Positions 1 to 7,797 of a DNA stretch of 64,000 bases are shown here, piece after piece. A program made the position numbers and the translations under genes. The stretch is from Chryseobacterium indologenes (GTDB lineage: Bacteria > Bacteroidota > Bacteroidia > Flavobacteriales > Weeksellaceae), in the NCBI RefSeq assembly GCF_002025665.1, contig NZ_CP018786.1, forward strand, positions 5,250,749 to 5,314,748, read 5' to 3'. Below the pieces are notes generated by a model. It was given only the letters and a program-made list of their open reading frames with translations, did no database searches and had not been told where the DNA came from. Positions within the stretch are counted from its first letter, which is position 1, and each line of letters starts with the position of its first letter.

Positions 1-2
1 AA

Positions 3-920
3 GAAAATTTAAATGCCATCAAAAGCAGAATCGTAGTCCAGGTAGCTCAGGCTTATTATAATCTGATCAGTCTTGATGAACAGCTGAAAATAGCCGAACA
101 GAATATTGAATTGAGTGACAATACACTTAAAATGATGAATCTTCAGTTTAAAGCAGGGCAGATTAATTCATTAGCTGTTCAGCAATCGGAAGCGCAGAAA
201 AAAACAGCCGAATTGCTGATTCCTTTAGCAAAACAGAATATTTCTATCCAGGAAAATGCTTTGAGTATTCTTTGTGGAGAATATCCTACCGGAATAGAAA
301 GAGAAGGAGATCTGAAAACAATGATTCCTGAAAACAAATTGTCAGAAGGATTACCTGCACAATTGCTAAGCCGTAGACCAGATTTAAAAATGGCAGAGTT
401 TAACGTAATTAGCCTCAACTCAAAAACCGGATTGGCAAAAGCCGCAATGTATCCAAGTATCAGCCTGAGCCCGCAGATAGGAGTGAATTCCAATAAATTC
501 AGCTCGTGGTTTGATATTCCCGGATCTATTACCAAAGCAATTGCTGCCAATCTTGCTGCCCCGATTTTTCAGAAAAAACAGTTGAAAACAGCTTATGATA
601 CTGCTTTAATTGAACAGGAAAAAGCGGGCATCAACTTTAAACAGTCAGTAATGAATGCGGTGGGAGAAGTTTCCGATGCTATGGCGAAATCTAAAGGTTC
701 TTCAGAAAGATTACACCTTTTAGAACAGAGAACAGCTATTCTTGACAAAGGAATCAATGATGCGCTGAAGCTGTATAAAAGTGGAATGGCAACCTATCTT
801 GAAGTCATTACTGCCCAGAATAATAAACTTCAGAATGATCTGGAAGCCATCAACGTCACCCTTGAAAAATTAAATGCTGAGGTAGATCTTTACAGAGCAC
901 TTGGCGGTGGAGTACAATAA
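3..920 (+). CDS. RND efflux outer-membrane factor (NodT/OprM/TolC family), 5' truncated
   Basis: The reading frame is open from the window edge, so the signal peptide and first repeat lie outside; about 305 C-terminal residues are present. The family forms the outer-membrane and periplasmic tunnel of tripartite RND pumps. Seen: long amphipathic helices typical of the OEP repeat, a strand-like segment with YPSISLSPQIG, the motif SRRPDL near the repeat junction (a family hallmark, normally L..RPD), and a C-terminal GMATYLEVITAQ, matching the conserved G..sYLeVLdAQ of the second repeat. It ends LYRALGGG, the common NodT ending. The inner-membrane pump and adaptor would be expected upstream, outside the window. 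The copper operon 4 kb downstream makes a metal-efflux role possible but does not prove it. Confidence 0.9.
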   Translation, partial: ENLNAIKSRIVVQVAQAYYNLISLDEQLKIAEQNIELSDNTLKMMNLQFKAGQINSLAVQQSEAQKKTAELLIPLAKQNISIQENALSILCGEYPTGIEREGDLKTMIPENKLSEGLPAQLLSRRPDLKMAEFNVISLNSKTGLAKAAMYPSISLSPQIGVNSNKFSSWFDIPGSITKAIAANLAAPIFQKKQLKTAYDTALIEQEKAGINFKQSVMNAVGEVSDAMAKSKGSSERLHLLEQRTAILDKGINDALKLYKSGMATYLEVITAQNNKLQNDLEAINVTLEKLNAEVDLYRALGGGVQ

Positions 921-941
921 AATACAACAGGTAAATAACGA

Positions 942-976
942 AAAGGAAGCTATATCATATAGTTTCCTTTTTTGCT
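942..976 (+). terminator. Rho-independent terminator after the outer-membrane factor gene
   Basis: The arms at 942-955 and 959-972 pair with a three-base loop (AAAAGGAA and TTCCTTTT form the base) and run into six T. It lies 22 bases after the stop codon and separates the efflux gene from the following lipoprotein. Confidence 0.75.
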
Positions 977-1176
977 GTTTATAAAAGACAGATAGAGCTT
1001 CATTTTTATAACAGGTACGGAATTTGCAATGAGATGATGAAATTTTATATTCACAAAATCAAGGTGTTATGATTTTTTTTATTCTTTTTTAAAAAAAGTA
1101 CGCAAGATTTTCAGAAAACAGGATTTATATAGATGAGTACTCGAAAATAATTAATGTTTAACGAAAATGTAATGCA

Positions 1177-1755
1177 ATGAAAAAATTGACAGTACCCCGA
1201 TTTTTTATAACAGTTTTAATGGTTTTAGTAGGATTTACCCTATACTCATGTAATGATAATGAAGGACCGGATATTCCACCTGTAAAAATAGAAAACTTAC
1301 CAGGTAACTATAAAGGAAAACTGATTATTGTACAGGGAAATATCAAAAGAGAAGGAGTAAAAGAGTTCAAAGTAAAGAAAGACACCATCTCATTTGCAGA
1401 ATTTCCAATAAGTGAAATTGTAAAGACTGTGGTGAAAGATCCTGTAAAAGCAGAAAATGCCATAAAAACACTTGGAAAAGTGAAATATGAGGTTAAATAT
1501 GCTGCAGTAATCAATACTTCGAATAATGTGATAGAGCTTACTTTGACCCCAAAAGCAATGGAACTTCAGATTCCTGTAGACGGTGTGAATAAAAAGACAG
1601 TGGTAGAATTTGTTTCTAAGCAGAAAGGATATTATGTAGGGTTGGATCAAACGCTTAGATATGCTCTCACAGCAGAAAAAATTACAGTAGATGGTACATT
1701 GATTACTCCTTATGAGGTGATTGATTATAATTTTCCATTCTGTATAAAAAATTAA
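1177..1755 (+). CDS. Lipoprotein, DUF4840-like
   Basis: A 192-residue protein with a lipoprotein signal: a basic N-terminus, a hydrophobic stretch at residues 10-23 and the lipobox-like LYSC at 22-25. It is therefore probably lipid-anchored on the periplasmic side or the cell surface. The mature part opens with LPGNYKGKLII, a start I associate with DUF4840 proteins of Bacteroidota, and is predicted to be mostly beta-strand with alternating Lys/Val segments. No catalytic motif is seen. It sits alone between a terminator and an ECF sigma gene that starts about 100 bases later, so co-transcription with the sigma factor is possible. The family assignment is from memory of sequence style; the function is unknown. 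Confidence 0.6.
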   Translation: MKKLTVPRFFITVLMVLVGFTLYSCNDNEGPDIPPVKIENLPGNYKGKLIIVQGNIKREGVKEFKVKKDTISFAEFPISEIVKTVVKDPVKAENAIKTLGKVKYEVKYAAVINTSNNVIELTLTPKAMELQIPVDGVNKKTVVEFVSKQKGYYVGLDQTLRYALTAEKITVDGTLITPYEVIDYNFPFCIKN

Positions 1756-1858
1756 TTAATAGATATTATCATCAATGGATTGCGCCTTATTAAAAAGATG
1801 CAATCTATTTTTGCTTGACAGTTTAACATCCCAGTGGATACGGAGGCAGCAGCATTAT

Positions 1859-2425
1859 ATGGAAGAAAGTAAAGAACAGATTTTGGTAAAGCACCTTCTG
1901 ATGAAGGAGGAAGCTGCCTGGAAAGAGCTTTTTGGAGCTTATTCCAGAAATCTGTCCTATGTATGCTCTCGTTATCTGACAGAAAAAGAAGATGTTCATG
2001 ATGTGCTCCAAAACAGTTTTATTAAAATGTTCCGTTCGATAGAATCTTTTGAGTACAGAGGAAACGGTTCTCTAAAAGCCTGGATGACCCGTATCACAGT
2101 CAATGAATCGTTGAAGCATATAAAGCAGAAAGGAAACTTTAAATCTGCTGTAGAAGTAAATGACCTTCCAGATATTTCTAATGAAGAAGAACCGGATTTT
2201 GAAGAGATTCCCCGTGAAGATATTATGATGATGATCAGAGCACTTCCTGATGGCTACAGAGCTGTTTTTAATCTGTATGTGTTTGAGAAAAAAAGCCATA
2301 AAGAAATTGCCGTACTGCTGGGGATTGCAGAAAACTCTTCTGCATCTCAGTTTCACAGGGCAAAAGGAATGCTTGCTCAGAAAGTAAAAGAATTTAAAAT
2401 GTCAAGAAAAGCACAATATGAATAA
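1859..2425 (+). CDS. ECF-type sigma-70 family RNA polymerase sigma factor
   Basis: 188 residues. Region 2 is seen at about residues 25-90 (the core-binding and -10 recognition helices, with LTEKEDVHDVLQNSFIKMF matching the conserved EDaeDvlQetFlk) and region 4 at about 125-180 (MMMIRALPDGYRAVFNLYV, then the helix-turn-helix KSHKEIAVLLGI). An in-frame ATG at 1775 would add 28 residues that do not look like sigma sequence. I prefer 1859 because the homology begins there and GGAGG lies 13 bases upstream, though SD sites matter little in this phylum. The stop overlaps the next gene by 8 bases, so the two are translationally coupled. That gene carries the likely anti-sigma function. Confidence 0.88.
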   Translation: MEESKEQILVKHLLMKEEAAWKELFGAYSRNLSYVCSRYLTEKEDVHDVLQNSFIKMFRSIESFEYRGNGSLKAWMTRITVNESLKHIKQKGNFKSAVEVNDLPDISNEEEPDFEEIPREDIMMMIRALPDGYRAVFNLYVFEKKSHKEIAVLLGIAENSSASQFHRAKGMLAQKVKEFKMSRKAQYE

Positions 2426-3815
2426 CGAATGGCTAAATAATCTGCGAAGCAGAATGGATGACCATGAAGAGGACGTTCCGGAAGGGTTGTGGGATGACAT
2501 TAAAGATGAATTATTTTCCGGAGAAGAAAATAACAGTATTCCCGGATTTATTCCTGAGGTTCATGAAGAGGGAGCAAAGAAAGAAATGAGAACAAATGCA
2601 GGAAACAGATCCATATTTTATCGCGTTGGAGGGATTGCAGCGGCCATTGCATTATTGTTTTTGCTGACCAAAATACTACCCCAGAATGATACCGGAAAAA
2701 CTCTGTCTCAGAAACCGGCAGATGTGAAAGGAGAAAAGGGAAAAAGTTATGTAAAAACTACAGAAAATGAGAATATTTCAGGCAGTGAAATAAAATCAAA
2801 AATAGATGATTTTTTAGCTGAAAATATATTGAACACCAGTGCTTCGGAGAAAACGTTGACACAAAGATATGCTGATAATGGAGCAGAAAATCAGGCTGGA
2901 AGCAATCAGAAGATCCAGGATGTCTTCAAGCTTCCGACAGCATCGGAGTCTTTTGAGCAGGAAAGTAAGATCGCCCAGAAAACATCAGTTATTGATGATA
3001 CCGTGAAAGAAACTATAAAAGAAAAGGTTTCTGATGAGGTTCTCTTTAATCAGGAAAAAGTAAAGGAAGCCTATGCAGAAAATACACAGCGTAAAGCCAC
3101 AAAATCCAGGGATAAAAAGTCCTGGATGTTAGGTATGCTTACAGGAAATATGGGTTCCAATTCTGCAGAACAGCAGTTTCCCGGCTATGCTTCAATCACT
3201 GGAAAAGCAATGAATGTTGATCAGGTATGGGCTACTTCTGAATATCATGATGATCCTTTGACGGCCATATTACTGGCCAATCAAAGTCAGCCGGTAGAAG
3301 CGAGAATCAGACATAAAGTACCGGTGACGTTCGGACTTTCTGTTTACTATAATTGGGGAAAAAGATGGGGAATAGGAACAGGGCTGAATTATACCAAGCT
3401 GTCTTCAGAACTGCATTCGGGAAGTGACAATAATTATATTAAAGGAGATCAGACAGTTCATTATATAGGAATTCCTGTTCAGGTTAATTATAACGTCATT
3501 CAAAAAGGGAAATTCACAGGATATATTACAGCTGGAGCGCTGGTAGAAAAACCAATAGCAGGTAATATTACAACAACTTATGTTGTCGATGATCAAATTA
3601 AGGAGTCCTCAAAAGAACGTGTGGAGCCCAAACCTTTGCAATTTTCTGTCAATACAGCTGTAGGATTTCAGTTAAAACTTATTGATAAAGTCGGAATTTA
3701 TGCAGAACCGGGAATAGGGTACCATTTTAAAGAAGAAAATGCTCCCAATACCATTTACAAAGAAAAACCTCTTCAATTTAATATGAAATTCGGAATCAGA
3801 GTGCTGCTGGATTAA
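2418..3815 (+). CDS. Fusion of a sigma-linked single-span membrane segment and an outer-membrane-type beta-barrel
   Basis: 465 residues in three visible parts. Residues 1-68 are short, acidic and have no signal peptide (DDHEEDVPEGLWDDIKDEL), like the cytoplasmic piece of small Bacteroidota anti-sigma proteins. Residues 69-88 are one hydrophobic span (VGGIAAAIALLFLLTKILP). After a Lys/Glu/Ser-rich linker of about 200 residues, residues 290-465 alternate polar and hydrophobic strands with aromatic girdles (YYNWGKRWGIGTGLNY, GIYAEPGIGYHF) and end GIRVLLD, the pattern of porin-family barrels. The 8-base overlap with the ECF sigma gene suggests it controls or is controlled by that sigma factor. 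The topology is unusual: one chain would have to reach from the cytoplasm to the outer membrane. The anti-sigma role is inferred. Confidence 0.7.
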   Translation: MNNEWLNNLRSRMDDHEEDVPEGLWDDIKDELFSGEENNSIPGFIPEVHEEGAKKEMRTNAGNRSIFYRVGGIAAAIALLFLLTKILPQNDTGKTLSQKPADVKGEKGKSYVKTTENENISGSEIKSKIDDFLAENILNTSASEKTLTQRYADNGAENQAGSNQKIQDVFKLPTASESFEQESKIAQKTSVIDDTVKETIKEKVSDEVLFNQEKVKEAYAENTQRKATKSRDKKSWMLGMLTGNMGSNSAEQQFPGYASITGKAMNVDQVWATSEYHDDPLTAILLANQSQPVEARIRHKVPVTFGLSVYYNWGKRWGIGTGLNYTKLSSELHSGSDNNYIKGDQTVHYIGIPVQVNYNVIQKGKFTGYITAGALVEKPIAGNITTTYVVDDQIKESSKERVEPKPLQFSVNTAVGFQLKLIDKVGIYAEPGIGYHFKEENAPNTIYKEKPLQFNMKFGIRVLLD

Positions 3816-3857
3816 GGCACACCATTTTTACAACACCAAACTTAATAATCTATATAT

Positions 3858-4820
3858 ATGAAAACAAAACTAATTTTTTTAGTGGCTGTACTATTCAGCA
3901 TTCTGAATATTAAAGCACAATGTACACCCACAATTACCAGTGCAAGACTTGGACAAAAGTATCCGGGAACGATTTTATTCTGTAGTACTGAAGATGAGGT
4001 TCTTTCCACGACACAGATGTATACAACGTATCAGTGGTACAAACAGGAATGGACATGGCAGACACCTAATAATAACCCATGGGTAGCTATTCCGGGAGCA
4101 ACATCTCAACAGTTAACTATTAGTGGGAACGATCAGTTGAATTATTTTAAAGTAGTGGTTTCTGAGGGCGACTGTACAGCAGAAAGTCCTACGGCATTTG
4201 CAGATGGTTTTGTATATGGTCTGCCGGCTATGATGACCACTTATACGCCTGGAACATATCAGGAAAATGCGGGAACAGTGAATGTCTGCAACGGAGCTTC
4301 TGTACAGTTTGATAATATTTTTCCTGTTGTATATGGTAAACATACCTGGTTCAGATGTGTGCCGAGCAGTAATCCGCCGGTAGTGGGGGATCCTTGCATT
4401 ATCCCGGGAGTAGTAGGAGATACTTATGTGGCAACCAGCTCAGGCAAATACGGATTTTATGCCTGTACGGAATATTGTCCGGATCAGTGTGAGATGTTAG
4501 ACCCGTTTGCATTTGTAGAACTGAATTTCGGAGATTGGGAATTCTGCAGCAATTTGGGAACAGGAGAGACAAAAATAAAAGATAATAATCTGAAAATTTA
4601 TCCTAATCCTACGGCGCAGCATCTTTACATTGGGAAAGAATCGGATAAAGTCTATAAGGAAGTTATCATCATTGATATGTCTGGAAAACTTGTCCTGAAG
4701 AAAGCGGATCACAGATATAACCAGGCGATTGATGTAAGTGGTCTGGTACCAGGAAATTATATCATTGTTTCTAAAAGCACAGATGGAACAGAATATAAAA
4801 ATAGATTTATAAAGAAATAA
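3858..4820 (+). CDS. Secreted protein with type A T9SS sorting domain
   Basis: 320 residues: a cleavable signal peptide (about 1-20, ending NIKAQ), a middle region with many Cys pairs (including CSTEDE, CNGASV, CVPSSNPPVVGDPC) and Ig-like features such as YQWYK and HTWFRC, then a C-terminal sorting domain of about 75 residues that starts LKIYPNPTAQHLYI and ends with KNRFIKK. The sorting domain directs export through the type IX system, normally with removal of the tail and attachment to the surface. No catalytic motif was recognised, so a binding or adhesin-like role is the best guess. It starts 42 bases after the barrel gene and may be read from the same transcript. Confidence 0.85.
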   Translation: MKTKLIFLVAVLFSILNIKAQCTPTITSARLGQKYPGTILFCSTEDEVLSTTQMYTTYQWYKQEWTWQTPNNNPWVAIPGATSQQLTISGNDQLNYFKVVVSEGDCTAESPTAFADGFVYGLPAMMTTYTPGTYQENAGTVNVCNGASVQFDNIFPVVYGKHTWFRCVPSSNPPVVGDPCIIPGVVGDTYVATSSGKYGFYACTEYCPDQCEMLDPFAFVELNFGDWEFCSNLGTGETKIKDNNLKIYPNPTAQHLYIGKESDKVYKEVIIIDMSGKLVLKKADHRYNQAIDVSGLVPGNYIIVSKSTDGTEYKNRFIKK

Positions 4821-5287
4821 TAGGATTATACAATCTGAAGAGGTTAAAAATTGATTGTGGGAAGGAAGAATGGATATCAGAGGAGGGATGTTCCTTGTAT
4901 TGAAGAAGAACTGAAGTGATTTATTTTAATACTTTACGCTCATAGATACATTTCATCCTTGTTAATCTAATGACGGTCATAATTACCCCCAAAAGGAGCT
5001 TTCTCTTTCTGGCATCCGGCTTCCTGACTCACACTTATTTTTTTCAGTATTCAGACCAATAATCTTTTTCGTTAGTTTTTAATAATGGTTGAGTCGGTAC
5101 AATTTTTTTTGTACCGGTTTTTTTTATTCTATGATGAGATAAATTCCTTTGTTGCAAGCTTTCCCTGAGGAATTTTCTTTTCAGGGATACATTGTGTTTC
5201 TTATAAATAATATAAACTTGCAGAAAATTTTATAAAAATTATTTCATAAAAAAAGATATAAATCATAAATGTTGTAACTTTGTTTGG
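4821..5287 (+). other. Intergenic region with a terminator (5095-5130) and a -7 element (5275-5282)
   Basis: No plausible gene lies in these 467 bases. CGGTAC at 5095-5100 pairs with GTACCG at 5111-5116 around a T-rich loop and is followed by a run of T, a likely terminator for the T9SS gene. TAACTTTG at 5275-5282 fits the Bacteroidota -7 consensus TAnnTTTG, but I see no TTG at the right distance upstream. The -7 box sits immediately before the TTG start of the next gene, so the copper-operon transcript would have almost no leader. Confidence 0.55.
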
Positions 5288-5677
5288 TTGAAACCTTATA
5301 ACAAACATATCGGCCACATTCTTATCCTGTGTCTGGTGCTTTTCTTAGTACCGAACTTAGGCTTTGCGTGCACAAAGAAAGATATCAAAAAGGATCAAAC
5401 CTTAGGTTATAAGTGTCAGACCAGCAGCTTATCAGATAAATTCTGCTGTAAACCCGGTTTTTGTAAAAAAGATAAAAACCATAATGACTGCAATGGCAAA
5501 TGCAAACATAATTCCTGCCGATGCGGAACTGTGATCTCATTAACAGGACTTCCTGTTATGGCCGATCTGAAAATCAAAAATCATTTCAGAGAAGAAATGA
5601 AACTTAAATTTAGTTTTACTCAAACCTATTATTCTTCAGGGTTTTCTTCTATCTGGCAACCTCCCAAAATAGGATAA
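5288..5677 (+). CDS. Small secreted Cys-rich protein heading the copper operon
   Basis: 129 residues read from a TTG start; no in-frame ATG precedes it. A hydrophobic signal segment (about 8-27, ILILCLVLFLVPNLGFAC) is followed by a dense cluster of Cys, Lys, His and Asn, including KFCCKPGFCKK and CNGKCKHNSCRCG. The tail, from about residue 85, is ordinary and basic. The Cys/His content and the position ahead of four copper-related genes suggest an extracytoplasmic metal-binding or sensing peptide. No family was recognised. If the -7 element at 5275-5282 is real, translation starts at or within a few bases of the 5' end of the message. The start codon is the weakest part of this call. Confidence 0.6.
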   Translation: MKPYNKHIGHILILCLVLFLVPNLGFACTKKDIKKDQTLGYKCQTSSLSDKFCCKPGFCKKDKNHNDCNGKCKHNSCRCGTVISLTGLPVMADLKIKNHFREEMKLKFSFTQTYYSSGFSSIWQPPKIG

Positions 5678-5706
5678 TTACCTGGCCGTACAGCCAGAAA
5701 TAGGTC

Positions 5707-5737
5707 TTGTCGAAAGCAAACTTTTGTTTTCGGACAA
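5707..5737 (+). promoter_or_regulatory. Hairpin between the first two genes of the copper operon
   Basis: TTGTC, GAAA and CAA on the left pair with TTG, TTTC and GACAA on the right, with one bulged base and one G-U pair. No T-run follows, so it is more likely a processing or stabilising hairpin, or an attenuator, than a terminator. It would separate expression of the small Cys-rich gene from the rest of the operon. Confidence 0.4.
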
Positions 5738-5776
5738 TCTGTTGTATTCCAATTATCAATTTTTAAAAATCAAAAA

Positions 5777-6661
5777 ATGAAATCATTATCAAAAATATTG
5801 ATGGTAATCACTGCATTACTATCATACACCATAGGCTTTGCACAGATAAAAAATGCAAAGACAGAGACGGTAAAAATATACGGCAACTGCGATATGTGTA
5901 AAACCAATATCGAAAAAGCCGGGAATCTAAAAAATATTTCATCTGTAGAATGGAATGAAGATACAAAAATGGCTACCCTGAATTATGATGCCCAAAAAAC
6001 AAATCAGGAAGAAATACTAAAGCGAATTGCATTAGCTGGTTATGACAGTGAAAAATTCTTAGCTCCGGACGATGCTTACAGTAAGCTACCAGGCTGCTGC
6101 CAATACAAAAGAGAGCTAAAACCTGCCAGCATGAATAAAGATCAGGGAATGAATATGAATAATGAACACGCCAATCATGATCACAGCAAAATGATTCAGG
6201 CCAACACTTCTGAAAATAAAAACGAATCTCAGCTTAAAGCAGTTTTTGACAATTATTTTTCTTTAAAAGATGCACTGGTAAATACTGATGCAGGAACCTC
6301 ATCTGCTAAAGCTTCCTCTCTGGTAAAGTCCATTCAGAATGTTGAAATGGGAAAACTTTCCAATGAAGAACATACCGTTTGGATGAAAGTTTTAAAAGAA
6401 CTGACAGCACAGGCAGAAAAGATAGCAACTACTAAAGACATTGAAAAACAAAGAGGCACTTTTGCACTTCTGTCCGAAAATATGTATGCCCTTACCAAAA
6501 TTTCAAAACAGAGCGAAACGGTGTATTACCAGCATTGCCCAATGTTTAATAATGGAAAAGGAGCAAACTGGCTTAGCAAAGAAGAAGCTATCAAAAATCC
6601 GTTTTACGGGTCCAAAATGCTTACCTGTGGCAGTGTTCAGGAAACGATTAACAATAAATAA
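5777..6661 (+). CDS. Periplasmic HMA-domain plus DUF3347 metal-binding protein
   Basis: 294 residues. A signal peptide (1-22, ending GFAQ) is followed by an HMA-like ferredoxin fold at about 30-95 with the metal-binding CDMC at 38-41 (consensus CxxC). A second Cys pair lies in LPGCCQYK, then a Met/His-rich linker (MNMNNEHANHDHSKM) at about 125-140. DUF3347 occupies about 150-290 and ends with HCPMFNNGKGANWLSK and IKNPFYGSKMLTCGS, residues conserved where this domain is attached to CusB-like adaptors. The chain therefore offers several Cu(I)/Cu(II) ligand sets and probably buffers copper in the periplasm or hands it to the oxidase encoded downstream. The function is inferred from domains and neighbours. 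Confidence 0.85.
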   Translation: MKSLSKILMVITALLSYTIGFAQIKNAKTETVKIYGNCDMCKTNIEKAGNLKNISSVEWNEDTKMATLNYDAQKTNQEEILKRIALAGYDSEKFLAPDDAYSKLPGCCQYKRELKPASMNKDQGMNMNNEHANHDHSKMIQANTSENKNESQLKAVFDNYFSLKDALVNTDAGTSSAKASSLVKSIQNVEMGKLSNEEHTVWMKVLKELTAQAEKIATTKDIEKQRGTFALLSENMYALTKISKQSETVYYQHCPMFNNGKGANWLSKEEAIKNPFYGSKMLTCGSVQETINNK

Positions 6662-6691
6662 TAAAATTTTTAATAAGTAAGTATCAAAACA

Positions 6692-7333
6692 ATGAAACAT
6701 ATAATAGTATCAATCATCATATTAACAGCCGTAATTTCCTGCAAAAGATCTCCAAATAAAAACACTGAGCTAAAAACACAGGACAGCGCATCCGTATCTG
6801 AAACAAAGACATCATCATTACAGGATTCAGTTGTTTCTGCTAAACCGGTAAGTGCTCAGTCTCAGAAAACTGAACCGGTTAAAACAGAGACTCAAACCCA
6901 AAACTTTAGCATTGAACCTATTGTTAAAGATTATTTAGCCCTTAAAAATGCACTTGTTGCAGACAATGACAAAGGAGCTGCCAATGCAGGAAAAAAATTG
7001 CTGGCGACTATCAAGAATGTGGATGTGAAAAGTATTCCTTCCGGGAAGCAGAAAGAATATCAGGAAATAGCAGACAACGCAAAGGAAAACGCTGAACATA
7101 TCGGTGATAATGCCGGAAAAATTGATCATCAGCGTGAGCATCTGGCTTCATTAAGTAAGGATGTTTCGGATCTTATTGCCTTATTTGGCAGTTCACAAAA
7201 ACTGTATCAGGATTATTGCCCAATGTATAATGACGGGAAAGGAGCGGTATGGATCAGTGAAACCAAAGCCATCAAAAATCCTTATTATGGAAATCAGATG
7301 TTGAGCTGTGGTTCTGTGAAAAAAGAGTTCTGA
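6692..7333 (+). CDS. DUF3347 lipoprotein
   Basis: 213 residues with a lipoprotein signal (AVISC, Cys17), a Ser/Thr/Gln-rich linker to about residue 75, then a DUF3347 domain ending YQDYCPMYNDGKGAVWISE and IKNPYYGNQMLSCGS. The ending is clearly homologous to that of the preceding protein, so the two are paralogues, one carrying an HMA domain and one anchored by lipid. The conserved Cys, Met and His pattern suggests copper binding. The gap to the upstream gene is 30 bases and to the next gene only 2 bases, which supports one operon. Confidence 0.85.
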   Translation: MKHIIVSIIILTAVISCKRSPNKNTELKTQDSASVSETKTSSLQDSVVSAKPVSAQSQKTEPVKTETQTQNFSIEPIVKDYLALKNALVADNDKGAANAGKKLLATIKNVDVKSIPSGKQKEYQEIADNAKENAEHIGDNAGKIDHQREHLASLSKDVSDLIALFGSSQKLYQDYCPMYNDGKGAVWISETKAIKNPYYGNQMLSCGSVKKEF

Positions 7334-7335
7334 GA

Positions 7336-7797
7336 ATGAAACAAATACTGAAAAGAGTTTTGGTATTTGTTCTGTCTCTTTTTATTGCAATACAACTGTA
7401 TCAGCCCGCCTTTAATATGGATAAAGGAAAGGCTGTTACAAAAGATTTTACAAGAGTATATAAAATGCCGGCTGAAGTACAAACGTTGTTTCGGAATTCC
7501 TGTTATGACTGTCATAGTAATAACACCGATTATGTCTGGTACGATTATATACAGCCTGCAAGATTACTTGTAGAAAACCATATTAAAGAGGCGAAAAATG
7601 ACCTGAATTTCAGTGAATGGGAAACCTATTCCAACCGGAAGCAGGAAAGATTGTTGAATTCAATAAAAGAACAGATTATAAACAGACAAATGCCATTGTC
7701 GTCTTACACTCTAATGCACAGAAAAGCAAAACTGAGTGATAACGAAATTAAAATAATGACCGAATGGTTAAAAGAGCAGAGCAAAGTTTATGAATAA
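7336..7797 (+). CDS. Haem-binding domain protein (CxxCH)
   Basis: 153 residues: an N-terminal membrane or signal segment (about 4-20), then a single c-type haem motif in NSCYDCHSNNTDYVWY, with YDYIQPARLLVENHIKEAK and a C-terminal MPLSSYTLMH.KAKLSD, the conserved layout of the Bacteroidota haem-binding domain (Pfam Haem_bd). It is probably a membrane-attached periplasmic cytochrome-like protein. Inside a copper operon it could pass electrons to or from the multicopper oxidase, which is inference. The last 8 bases overlap the oxidase gene, so translation is probably coupled. Confidence 0.85.
   Translation: MKQILKRVLVFVLSLFIAIQLYQPAFNMDKGKAVTKDFTRVYKMPAEVQTLFRNSCYDCHSNNTDYVWYDYIQPARLLVENHIKEAKNDLNFSEWETYSNRKQERLLNSIKEQIINRQMPLSSYTLMHRKAKLSDNEIKIMTEWLKEQSKVYE

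Noticed and set aside
1775..1858. Upstream start for the sigma factor
   Set aside because: The 28 extra residues are not sigma-like and would include the likely promoter/leader, while 1859 has a GGAGG at a usable distance.
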